Origin: an uncultured Bacilli bacterium
GTDB taxonomy: Bacteria; Bacillota_I; Bacilli_A; RF39; UBA660
Assembly (NCBI GenBank): GCA_910576925.1
Contig: CAJTKB010000045.1
Coordinates: forward strand, 1-8,079
Direction: 5' to 3'
DNA length: 8,079 nt
Shown here: positions 1-5,488 of the stretch, piece by piece
Layout: each line of letters opens with the position of its first letter
Position numbering within the stretch: the stretch's first letter is position 1
Notes under the pieces: model-generated
Database searches by the model: none
Told to the model about the DNA's origin: nothing
Seen by the model: only the letters and a program-made list of their open reading frames with translations
Translations under genes and position numbers: made by a program

Positions 1-1170
1 TATGCAAATAATTTTTTAAATAAGTCTTTTAGTAATAATTTAATTAGTTATAATACTAAGTTTTATATTGTTTCTTATAAAGATTATAAATATAATAATA
101 AAAGTGATATAAAAGGAAATATTAATTATTATATTAATACGGTTGGAATAAATGATGTCTTAAAAAAGCTTAATAAAGAGTTTGAAGTTCGATTTAGTAG
201 TTCTAATGATTTAAGAAAAATGTTTTTAGAACAAAAAAATATAAAAACTGACCTTATTTTAGTAGATAAAAATTCTTATGATATAATTTTTGAATTAGAT
301 AAAAGTATAAATAAAGATGATTATAAAATAATATATGAGTTTGATATAAAAAAAGAAATGAGTTCTAATAAAAAGGATAGTAAAAAAAGTGTTTTTAATG
401 TATATATAGGAGGAACAGATTTTACTAATAAATTAGTAGATTTTAATATGATAGTATCCATTAATACTAAAACTAGAGAGGTTTTATTTACATCTATCCC
501 TAGAGATTATTATATAGAGGTTTACGGTAAGGAGGGTAAACGAGATACTTTAAGTTTTATGGGAAGTTATGGTATTACAAATAATATTAAATCATTAGAA
601 AAGCTTTTTGATATTAATATAGATTATTATATGAAAATTAAAGGTGAAAGTTTGGTTAGGATAGTAGATGCCGTTGGTGGTATTAATTATTGTTCTGATA
701 CTTCTTTTACTACTACTCATTCTATGGTTTTAAATACATATGATGATAGCCGTGGAAAAAAGTTGTATATTAAGCGTGGTTGTCAAGAGTTAAACGGAAT
801 AGAAGCTCTTACAGTTGCTCGTGAGAGAAATGCTTTTATAGGAAGTGATAGAGTAAGACAGGAAAATTGTATCAAGATAATGCTTGCTATATTTGATAGA
901 TTTAAAAGTACAAATACTATAACTAATTATAATAGCATTTTGGATTCATTAAGTAATTTATATGAAACTACTATACCAAAATCTGTTATTACTGATAGTT
1001 TAAAAGATATTATAGATGGTAATAATTATAATATTACTAGTCAGTCAGTTAATGGTACTGATAGTTATGATTTTGTTTATCTTACTAATTTACAGTCTTA
1101 TGTGATGGAGCCAGATATGGAGACAGTTAAGATAGCTAAAGAAAAAATAAGTAACTTGAAAAATAACTAG
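1..1170 (+). CDS. LytR-CpsA-Psr (LCP) family envelope polymer ligase, 5'-truncated by the window edge
   Basis: The reading frame is open from base 1, so the N-terminus (presumably a membrane anchor) lies outside; the ATG at 220 is internal. Numbering from that ATG, the LCP catalytic domain starts near residue 58 (FNVYIGGTD) and shows the family signatures: SIPRDYY at 92-98, AVGGINY at 151-157, LNGIEALTVARER at 191-203 and SDRVRQ at 209-214. The arginines of PRD, RER and DRVRQ correspond to the residues that bind the polyprenyl pyrophosphate in this family. About 130 visible residues before it look like the accessory domain found in many Bacilli LCPs. Such enzymes transfer teichoic acid or capsule-type polymers from lipid carrier to peptidoglycan outside the membrane. 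Two cysteines, C158 and C188, sit between the GG and RER motifs and could form a disulfide. The usual SD of the early motif is VD here. The VanZ-like gene follows after 24 bases, probably co-transcribed. Which polymer is attached cannot be told. Confidence 0.93.
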   Translation, partial: YANNFLNKSFSNNLISYNTKFYIVSYKDYKYNNKSDIKGNINYYINTVGINDVLKKLNKEFEVRFSSSNDLRKMFLEQKNIKTDLILVDKNSYDIIFELDKSINKDDYKIIYEFDIKKEMSSNKKDSKKSVFNVYIGGTDFTNKLVDFNMIVSINTKTREVLFTSIPRDYYIEVYGKEGKRDTLSFMGSYGITNNIKSLEKLFDINIDYYMKIKGESLVRIVDAVGGINYCSDTSFTTTHSMVLNTYDDSRGKKLYIKRGCQELNGIEALTVARERNAFIGSDRVRQENCIKIMLAIFDRFKSTNTITNYNSILDSLSNLYETTIPKSVITDSLKDIIDGNNYNITSQSVNGTDSYDFVYLTNLQSYVMEPDMETVKIAKEKISNLKNN

Positions 1171-1194
1171 TTTTTTATAAGGGGGATAAGTATT

Positions 1195-1662
1195 ATGAAT
1201 AAAAAGATAATTTATGTTTTTTTGGTATTATTATGTATGATTATTATATTTTTATTTTCAAGTAAAAATAGCACTATATCAAATGGTATGAGTAAAAAAT
1301 TAATAAATAGTGGAGTTGTTTTTTATGAAAAAGTATTTGATAAAGAAGTGGATAATAATTATATAGTTAATAAGTTTAATTATCCTATTAGAAAGCTTGC
1401 TCATTATAGTATTTACTTTTTACTTGGAATATTTGTTTATAATGTTATTTATTGTATGAAAGTAAAGTATAAGAGTATTATTGCATTTTTAATATGTTTT
1501 TTGTATGCTTCGCTTGATGAATTTCATCAATTGTTTGTAAGTGGTAGAACAGGACAATTCCGTGATATCGTAATTGATACATTAGGTGCTTTAACTGCAA
1601 TAATTATACTTAGTTTATGTTATAAGAAAATAGCAAAAAGAAGTAAAATTAAATTAGCATAA
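1195..1662 (+). CDS. VanZ-like family integral membrane protein
   Basis: A 155-residue protein with about four membrane segments (roughly residues 4-22, 70-88, 94-107 and 125-143). It carries the VanZ-family signature in order: RKLAHY at 66-71, DEFHQ at 108-112, SGR ending at R118, and RDIVIDTLGA at 123-132. These conserved polar residues lie at the ends of membrane helices. VanZ itself confers low-level teicoplanin resistance in enterococci by an unknown mechanism; most family members, including stand-alone ones like this, have no known role, so a resistance function should not be assumed. The start is supported by a GGGGG-containing Shine-Dalgarno at 1181-1186. The gene lies 24 bases after the LCP stop and is probably its operon partner. 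No strong plus-strand terminator follows; the hairpin at 1687-1707 has its T-tract on the other side. Confidence 0.9.
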   Translation: MNKKIIYVFLVLLCMIIIFLFSSKNSTISNGMSKKLINSGVVFYEKVFDKEVDNNYIVNKFNYPIRKLAHYSIYFLLGIFVYNVIYCMKVKYKSIIAFLICFLYASLDEFHQLFVSGRTGQFRDIVIDTLGALTAIIILSLCYKKIAKRSKIKLA

Positions 1663-1680
1663 CTTTAACTTTTCAATAAT

Positions 1681-1707
1681 AAAAAGAGATAGTAGTAGTT
1701 ACTATCT
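1681..1707 (-). terminator. Intrinsic terminator of the minus-strand gene pair
   Basis: A perfect 8-bp stem is formed by AGATAGTA (1687-1694) and TACTATCT (1700-1707) with a 5-base loop. Read on the minus strand it is followed by C, TTTTT and ATTATT, a good U-tract. The stem includes the TAG stop codon of the 148-residue gene (1702-1704), so translation ends inside the hairpin. On the plus strand the hairpin is followed only by ATAGTCTTT, so it would stop the convergent VanZ transcript poorly. Confidence 0.65.
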
Positions 1708-2148
1708 ATAGTCTTTACAATAATTTGTTGTATCTATAATATATTTTTCTTTATTTTTTTTAATTTTTACTTCACCAAAACATTGATTTTCATAGTTTTT
1801 ATCAAATATATAAATATTACATTCTCCTGTATATAACTCTTCCATTGAAATAGCAATTTCATTAGTATACATTTTTATATGGCCATTATTTAGACATTCT
1901 TTGATGTCTTCTTTTAAAATTTTTTGATTTAATTTATCATAGTCAGGTTTGTACCATTTTGCTGTTATAAATGAGCATATAATATAAAGAATTATAACTG
2001 TTGTAATTAAAGAAATTATTAGAGTCTTTTTTGAATTTTTTTGATTTGAATAGCGTACATCATTATCTAACATTTCATTTTTTATTTCCGATTTTAGTCT
2101 AGCTAAGTCTATATCATATTCTTCTTTATTCTTATAAAAATTTTTCAT
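1702..2148 (-). CDS. Hypothetical single-pass membrane protein, cysteine-containing outer domain
   Basis: I do not recognise this 148-residue protein. Residues 1-41 are charged and contain K/E/D-rich helical sequence, residues 42-62 form one hydrophobic membrane segment, and the remaining ~85 residues are polar. The basic stretch before the helix (KNSKK at 37-41) suggests a cytoplasmic N-terminus and an external C-terminal domain. That domain has four cysteines (C85, C110, C123, C144), enough for two disulfides if exported to an oxidising surface. The sequence between C110 and C123 alternates hydrophobic and polar residues as in beta strands. The start codon overlaps the stop of the upstream gene as ATGA, with a GGTGATT Shine-Dalgarno inside the upstream gene's end; this implies translational coupling. 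A terminator hairpin covers the stop codon. Function is unknown; the pairing suggests the two products work together. Confidence 0.75.
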   Translation of the reverse strand: MKNFYKNKEEYDIDLARLKSEIKNEMLDNDVRYSNQKNSKKTLIISLITTVIILYIICSFITAKWYKPDYDKLNQKILKEDIKECLNNGHIKMYTNEIAISMEELYTGECNIYIFDKNYENQCFGEVKIKKNKEKYIIDTTNYCKDYR

Positions 2149-2723
2149 AATAAATCACCACTTACTATAACACTAAATATTAACTCAATGATGTTTTTAT
2201 CACTTTTTAATTTGATATAGAAATGATATCTGCCATCATCTGTTATTACTTTGCTTAAATCATTTGTAAATTTGCCATTATACAAAGTATCATTCTTATG
2301 TTTTACTTTCATATGAGTTATTTTTGGAGTTATATATTTCTTATTATAAGAGATGTTTTCATCTATTTGTTTTGAATTGCAACTTTGCCTAATATTATTA
2401 GATTTATAAATACACTCAAATTCTTTGATATCTAGTCTTATATCTATTGTATCTAATGTAATATCATTTAATTTGTTTAATTTGTTTTCATATAGAAAGT
2501 TGTTTTGAATTGTTTTTGTTTCACTAAAAAGAAGTGGAAAATAATTAATAGTATATTCTTCCTTTAAATAATAATTTAATTTAGTATTGTTTAAAGTTAT
2601 TTCATAACCGTTACTAAGAAGGTCAGTTTTTTCATATTTATAGTTGAATGCTTTATGAAAAATTGCACTTGATATAAATATTATTATAAGGAATATTAAT
2701 ACACTTATAATATTTCTTTTCAT
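2145..2723 (-). CDS. Hypothetical membrane-anchored extracytoplasmic protein
   Basis: I do not recognise this 192-residue protein. It starts with MKRN, then a hydrophobic helix at about residues 5-22 that serves as an uncleaved anchor or a signal peptide; there is no lipobox cysteine and no clear AXA site. The rest is polar, rich in Asn, Lys and Tyr, with a pattern suggesting beta strands (for example 41-58, 133-151 and 165-189) and two cysteines, C104 and C115, eleven residues apart, which could pair. A GGTGAT Shine-Dalgarno (minus strand, 2732-2727) precedes the ATG. Its TGA stop overlaps the next gene's ATG by four bases, so the two are translated together. The pair is transcribed away from ftsW and towards the VanZ gene. 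No known family is evident; it may be a lineage-specific envelope protein. Confidence 0.75.
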   Translation of the reverse strand: MKRNIISVLIFLIIIFISSAIFHKAFNYKYEKTDLLSNGYEITLNNTKLNYYLKEEYTINYFPLLFSETKTIQNNFLYENKLNKLNDITLDTIDIRLDIKEFECIYKSNNIRQSCNSKQIDENISYNKKYITPKITHMKVKHKNDTLYNGKFTNDLSKVITDDGRYHFYIKLKSDKNIIELIFSVIVSGDLL

Positions 2724-2738
2724 ATTATCACCAAATCA

Positions 2739-2747
2739 ATTATAACA
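2739..2747 (-). promoter_or_regulatory. Possible extended -10 promoter for the minus-strand pair
   Basis: On the minus strand the bases read TGTTATAAT, an exact -10 hexamer with the TGN extension. No good -35 is visible at the expected distance, which extended -10 promoters can tolerate. A start about seven bases downstream would leave a leader of only about ten bases, barely holding the GGTGAT ribosome site. The AT-rich spacer makes chance matches likely. Confidence 0.35.
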
Positions 2748-2863
2748 TAAGTAATATTTAAATATTTATAATAATTAATATATATTTTTAATTAACATTT
2801 TGTTTACACTTAAAATTACTCATAAAGTTTGGTAATAAGTTATAGAATATATTAGGTGATATG

Positions 2864-3949
2864 ATGCACAGAAAATATGATAAAGTACTTTTAATAGCTG
2901 TAAGTATTTTGCTAATATTTGGACTTGTAATGATTTATTCAGCATCTAGTATTTGGGCAGAATATAAATTTCAGGATAGTTTTCATTATGTAAAACAGCA
3001 GGCCTTATTCATTTTTATCGGATTTTTTTTAATTTATCTAATAATGAGAGTTGATTATAATAAATATTATGATAAAGCAAATATTATTTTGAGTATTTGT
3101 CTTGTTTTATTAATACTTGTGTTGATACCAGGCATTGGAAAGATTAGAAATGGTAGTCGTAGTTGGTTTGGAATAGGTCCATTTGGAATACAACCAAGCG
3201 AATTTGCGAAACTTGGGTTAATTGTTTTTACTAGTAAATATTTAGAGAAGAGTAATAAGTTTTTAAAGAGTTATAAAAAGGGAGTTTTTCCAATACTTGG
3301 AGTTATGCTTTTATTTTTTGGCCTTATTATGTTACAACCTGATCTTGGAACAGGATTAGTTCTTGCTGTTACAATTGTTTCTTTACTTTTTATTGCAGGT
3401 GTTAATATGAAATTCTTTTTTGGAGTTGGGATACTTGGTGTTATAGGTGTTATTATATTAATTATTATTGCACCATATAGAATGGATAGAATAACGGCTT
3501 TTGTTAATCCTTGGAAAGATCCTTTGGGAACTGGCTTTCAAATAATACAATCTCTTTATGCAATAGGTCCAGGAGGACTTCTTGGGAGAGGTTATCTTAA
3601 AAGCATTCAAAAACAGTTTTATTTACCTGAACCACAGACAGATTTTATTTTTTCGATTATTGCTGAAGAGTTTGGAATAGTAGGTGCCTTTATTGTTGTA
3701 GGACTTTTTGCTATCATTTTACTTCGTGGTGTTAAAATTGCAATCAATGCAAGAGATCCATTTTCTAAATATTTATCATTTGGAATGGTTTTTCAGATGA
3801 TATTTCAAGCGATTATGAATTTAATGGTTGTTGTAGGACTTATTCCAGTAACAGGTGTTACACTTCCGTTTCTATCTTATGGTGGTAGTTCACTTTTAAT
3901 AAGTATGGTTAGTGTTGGAATTTTATTAAATATATCTAAATATGAATAG
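2864..3949 (+). CDS. ftsW: FtsW/SpoVE-type peptidoglycan glycosyltransferase (SEDS family)
   Basis: A SEDS-family polytopic membrane protein of about 361 residues with roughly ten helices, the family's usual size. These enzymes polymerise lipid II into glycan strands together with a class B penicillin-binding protein at the septum. Numbering from the ATG at 2861, visible signatures are NGSRSW at 97-102, QPSEFAKL at 111-118, QPDLGTG at 159-165, DPLGTGFQ at 220-227, GGLLGRG at 238-244, LPEPQTDFIF at 255-264 and LPFLSYGGSS at 335-344. D261 in the PEPQTDF motif matches the essential catalytic aspartate. The LPEPQTDFIF form and C-terminal SYGGSS favour FtsW/SpoVE over RodA, but paralogue identity is not certain. 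Two in-frame ATGs exist; the second (2864) is preferred because AGGTGA at 2854-2859 is 4 bases from it but only 1 base from the first, matching spacing elsewhere in the window. No partner PBP gene is adjacent. No convincing promoter is visible in 2724-2860; TTTACA at 2803-2808 lacks a matching -10. Confidence 0.93.
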   Translation: MHRKYDKVLLIAVSILLIFGLVMIYSASSIWAEYKFQDSFHYVKQQALFIFIGFFLIYLIMRVDYNKYYDKANIILSICLVLLILVLIPGIGKIRNGSRSWFGIGPFGIQPSEFAKLGLIVFTSKYLEKSNKFLKSYKKGVFPILGVMLLFFGLIMLQPDLGTGLVLAVTIVSLLFIAGVNMKFFFGVGILGVIGVIILIIIAPYRMDRITAFVNPWKDPLGTGFQIIQSLYAIGPGGLLGRGYLKSIQKQFYLPEPQTDFIFSIIAEEFGIVGAFIVVGLFAIILLRGVKIAINARDPFSKYLSFGMVFQMIFQAIMNLMVVVGLIPVTGVTLPFLSYGGSSLLISMVSVGILLNISKYE

Positions 3950-4083
3950 TTAAATTAATAAAAAAATTTTATTGATGCTTTATTTTGTTAAGATAATACT
4001 TTTTGTAGTTTCTGAATTTATAAATAGAAATATAGATAAATTCAATTATTTGCTATTTTGTATTACAATTAATTGTGCTCTTT

Positions 4084-4113
4084 TTGATATTTATGTTATA
4101 TTGGTTTTATGAT
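4084..4113 (+). promoter_or_regulatory. Candidate sigma-A promoter for a short transcript
   Basis: TTGATA (4084-4089) and TATGAT (4108-4113) are separated by 18 bases, each one mismatch from consensus. The predicted start near 4120 precedes no gene before the terminator at 4169-4196, so it would drive only a short RNA. In DNA this AT-rich such pairs arise by chance, hence low confidence. Confidence 0.3.
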
Positions 4114-4119
4114 GATTGT

Positions 4120-4196
4120 TTTTATTATTTAATAATAGTACTATAGATAAGCAAAGCTTTATAGTTTAGAGAAAGTAAAACACTTTCTTTTATTTT
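4120..4196 (+). ncRNA. Possible small RNA (promoter, two hairpins, terminator)
   Basis: Between the promoter-like pair at 4084-4113 and the intrinsic terminator lies about 75 bases with no open frame. It contains a bulged hairpin at 4141-4164 followed by the terminator stem. The arrangement of own promoter, folded body and U-tract is that of a small regulatory RNA, but no known RNA family is recognised and no conservation can be judged from one sequence. It may instead be the 3' untranslated end of the ftsW message. Confidence 0.2.
4169..4196 (+). terminator. Intrinsic terminator upstream of the PH-domain gene
   Basis: AGAAAGT (4170-4176) pairs perfectly with ACTTTCT (4182-4188) around a 5-base AAAAC loop, extendable by one G-U pair, and is followed directly by TTTATTTT. 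It ends either the ftsW transcript, 220 bases after that gene's stop, or a separate short RNA, and insulates the PH-domain gene. Confidence 0.65.
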
Positions 4197-4207
4197 GCTA
4201 TTAAGTA

Positions 4208-4216
4208 TGATACAAT
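4208..4216 (+). promoter_or_regulatory. Extended -10 promoter of the PH-domain gene
   Basis: TGATACAAT is a TGN-extended -10 with one mismatch in the hexamer (TACAAT). No good -35 lies at 17-18 bases upstream, where the terminator tract sits. The predicted start near 4223 leaves a leader of about 23 bases containing the GGAAGGTGAG ribosome site at 4231-4240. Confidence 0.4.
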
Positions 4217-4245
4217 TATTTTATGTTAATGGAAGGTGAGTAGTA

Positions 4246-4638
4246 ATGGCATATATTAAATTCAAAGAGTTAGCTAAATATTTTGATTTTAAGAAAGAAG
4301 TTTTAGAAAGTGAATTAGAAGACTATGCTAGAGAATATATTGATAGTAGAGAGAAATTTCTTCTAGCTTATAAAAATAATAGAGACTATGTTATTTTTAC
4401 CGATAAGAGAATGATTCTTTTTGATAGAGATGCTTTAGCAGTATATTATAAAAAAGTTCATATTTTTCCTTATGCTTCAATTTCTTCTAGTGCAGTTAAT
4501 TTTAAACCAGGTAAAGTAGAACTACTATTTAGCTTAAATAGTGGTTATCAGTTGCATATTAATTTTATTGATATGAATCACGATAAAAAAGAAAAGATAA
4601 AGTCAATTTATAAGATAATGATGAGTATAGGCTTATGA
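4246..4638 (+). CDS. Small bacterial PH-domain protein (bPH_1/YvbH-like)
   Basis: A 130-residue soluble protein with no signal peptide or membrane helix. Residues 1-30 are a charged helical lead; the rest fits a bacterial pleckstrin-homology-like fold. The diagnostic segment is RDYVIFTDKRMILFD at 46-60, followed by a second strand pair ending in PYASISSS (75-82), then strands at about 91-98 and 101-107 and a closing helix at 113-128. This matches the DUF1696/bPH_1 type, in which the family signature is a similar RDyliFTdkRLil motif. Members are thought to be cytosolic, ring-forming in some structures, and of largely unknown role; binding of phosphoinositides should not be assumed. The start is backed by GGAAGGTGAG with 6 bases of spacing. 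It has its own likely promoter and stands alone between a terminator and the strong promoter of the next operon. Confidence 0.82.
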   Translation: MAYIKFKELAKYFDFKKEVLESELEDYAREYIDSREKFLLAYKNNRDYVIFTDKRMILFDRDALAVYYKKVHIFPYASISSSAVNFKPGKVELLFSLNSGYQLHINFIDMNHDKKEKIKSIYKIMMSIGL

Positions 4639-4682
4639 TTATTTTTTTTATCCTTGTTGCGTATAGGTTTTGTCGACTTTTG

Positions 4683-4709
4683 AAATATTTTGTGTTGACA
4701 AAAATATTT
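4683..4709 (+). promoter_or_regulatory. Imperfect inverted repeat over the -35 of the sipW promoter
   Basis: AAATATTTTGT (4683-4693) and ACAAAAATATTT (4698-4709) are inverted copies differing by one inserted base, centred on GTTG within the -35 hexamer. The position would suit a dimeric repressor that blocks RNA polymerase. The arms are A/T runs, so chance is possible. Confidence 0.35.
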
Positions 4710-4724
4710 TTAGAAGCTTATAAT
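4695..4724 (+). promoter_or_regulatory. Perfect-consensus sigma-A promoter of the surface-protein operon
   Basis: TTGACA (4695-4700) and TATAAT (4719-4724) both match the housekeeping consensus exactly, with an 18-base spacer. The predicted start is near 4731, leaving a ~35-base leader that contains the AGGAGGGTGA ribosome site (4751-4760). This is by far the strongest promoter in the window and implies high-level expression unless repressed. Confidence 0.85.
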
Positions 4725-4766
4725 TTTTTACAGAAGAGCGATTAAAAATTAGGAGGGTGATGGATA

Positions 4767-5408
4767 ATGGAAAAAGATAAAATGTGGTATAAAAAAGCAA
4801 GTAATTGGTTATATATTTTAGCTTGTATTATATTAGTACCAATACTTATAGCTAATATTTATATTATGTTTCAGTCAAAAACTGAGAAGGATAAAGTTCC
4901 TAATGTATTTGGTTATAAACCCTTTATCGTTCTTTCTGGTTCAATGGAAGTTGAAATACATAAAGGCGATTTAGTAGTAACTAAAATGGTTAATCCTAAG
5001 ACTTTAAAAAAGAAAGATATTATAGCTTTTAGGGATACAGAAGGTACTGTTACTACTCATAGAATTATCGACATAGTAAATGAAAATGGAAAGAAATACT
5101 TTATTACTAAAGGTGATAATAATTCAGCTCAAGATCAAAAATTAGTTGAGTTTAAGGATGTTGAAGGAAAATATGTTGGTAGAATACCAGGAGTTGGTTC
5201 TATTATGAATAGTTTATCAGAACCTACAACTATTGTTATATTATTACTTGGAATAACTGTAATATTTGTATTAGGATTTATGATTTCAACTAAGAAACAA
5301 CAAGAATTAGAATATTTGGAATTTAAGAGACAAAAAGAAGAAGAAGCAAAGAAAAGAATAAAAAAAGAAAATTCCAAAAAAAAGGAGTCTAATGAAGACT
5401 CACAGTAA
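4767..5408 (+). CDS. sipW: SipW-type signal peptidase I (Ser/His class)
   Basis: A 213-residue membrane peptidase of the archaeal/ER-like SipW branch of signal peptidase I, which removes signal peptides from TasA/camelysin-type proteins. Residues 13-35 form the N-terminal membrane helix. The catalytic serine is S59 in VLSGSM (55-60). The general base is H98 in TTHRIID (96-102) rather than the lysine of ordinary bacterial peptidases, and KGDNN at 115-119 supplies the conserved aspartate region. A second membrane helix spans about 154-173. It is followed by an unusual tail of about 38 residues, almost all Lys, Glu and other polar residues (175-213), predicted to be helical or coiled-coil and cytoplasmic. 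The ribosome site AGGAGGGTGA lies 6 bases before the ATG. It is the first gene of an operon whose next gene carries the cognate signal peptide, 80 bases downstream. Confidence 0.93.
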   Translation: MEKDKMWYKKASNWLYILACIILVPILIANIYIMFQSKTEKDKVPNVFGYKPFIVLSGSMEVEIHKGDLVVTKMVNPKTLKKKDIIAFRDTEGTVTTHRIIDIVNENGKKYFITKGDNNSAQDQKLVEFKDVEGKYVGRIPGVGSIMNSLSEPTTIVILLLGITVIFVLGFMISTKKQQELEYLEFKRQKEEEAKKRIKKENSKKKESNEDSQ

Positions 5409-5414
5409 ATATTG

Positions 5415-5436
5415 GTAAACACCTTTTTGGGTTTAC
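5415..5436 (+). promoter_or_regulatory. RNA hairpin after sipW
   Basis: GTAAAC (5415-5420) pairs with GTTTAC (5431-5436); after a bulged A, CC pairs with GG around a TTTTT loop. There is no U-tract after it, so it is not a simple terminator; it could protect or mark a processing point between the sipW and TasA-like cistrons. Confidence 0.4.
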
Positions 5437-5444
5437 ATATAGAT

Positions 5445-5463
5445 AAAGAAGTAATTCTTCTTT
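5445..5463 (+). promoter_or_regulatory. RNA hairpin upstream of the TasA-like gene (weak attenuator?)
   Basis: AAAGAAG (5445-5451) and CTTCTTT (5457-5463) form a perfect 7-bp stem with loop TAATT. Only the T's of the stem itself follow, then AACAACATTG, so termination would be partial at most. The hairpin ends 12 bases before the GGGAGGTGAG ribosome site, close enough to stabilise the 5' end of a processed TasA-like message. Confidence 0.4.
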
Positions 5464-5488
5464 AACAACATTGAAGGGAGGTGAGATA

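Larger units (their letters stand above)
3950..4245 (+). other. Gene-free stretch between ftsW and the PH-domain gene
   Basis: These 296 bases hold no supported gene. A 45-codon frame at 3975-4112 is hydrophobic but lacks a ribosome site. What can be seen is a promoter-like pair at 4084-4113, a bulged hairpin at 4141-4164 (CTATA and AAGC pairing with GCTT and TATAG around an AAA loop), an intrinsic terminator at 4169-4196 and an extended -10 element at 4208-4216. The first ~130 bases are simple AT-rich sequence in which I see nothing. Confidence 0.6.

Noticed and set aside
220..222. ATG as the start of the LCP protein.
   Set aside because: The frame is open to the window edge with family-like sequence before it, there is no ribosome site, and starting here would remove the membrane anchor.
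1663..1707. The 1687-1707 hairpin as terminator for the LCP-VanZ operon.
   Set aside because: On the plus strand it is followed by ATAGTCTTT, a poor U-tract; the A-run on the other side makes it a minus-strand terminator.
3975..4112. A 45-codon plus-strand frame encoding a hydrophobic, Phe/Ile/Leu-rich peptide.
   Set aside because: No Shine-Dalgarno precedes it, whereas real genes here have clear AGGTGA or GGAGG sites, and T-rich DNA yields hydrophobic frames by chance.
3950..4245. A riboswitch, T-box or other known leader RNA.
   Set aside because: No recognisable conserved core was found; only simple hairpins are visible.
5135..5422. A 95-codon frame on the minus strand.
   Set aside because: It is antisense to the C-terminal half of sipW; its Phe/Ser-rich composition mirrors the Lys/Glu-rich tail on the other strand.
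5471..5488. TTG codon as an earlier start for the TasA-like protein.
   Set aside because: It overlaps the ribosome binding site; the ATG at 5489 has AGGTGA just upstream and gives a normal MKKRK signal-peptide head.
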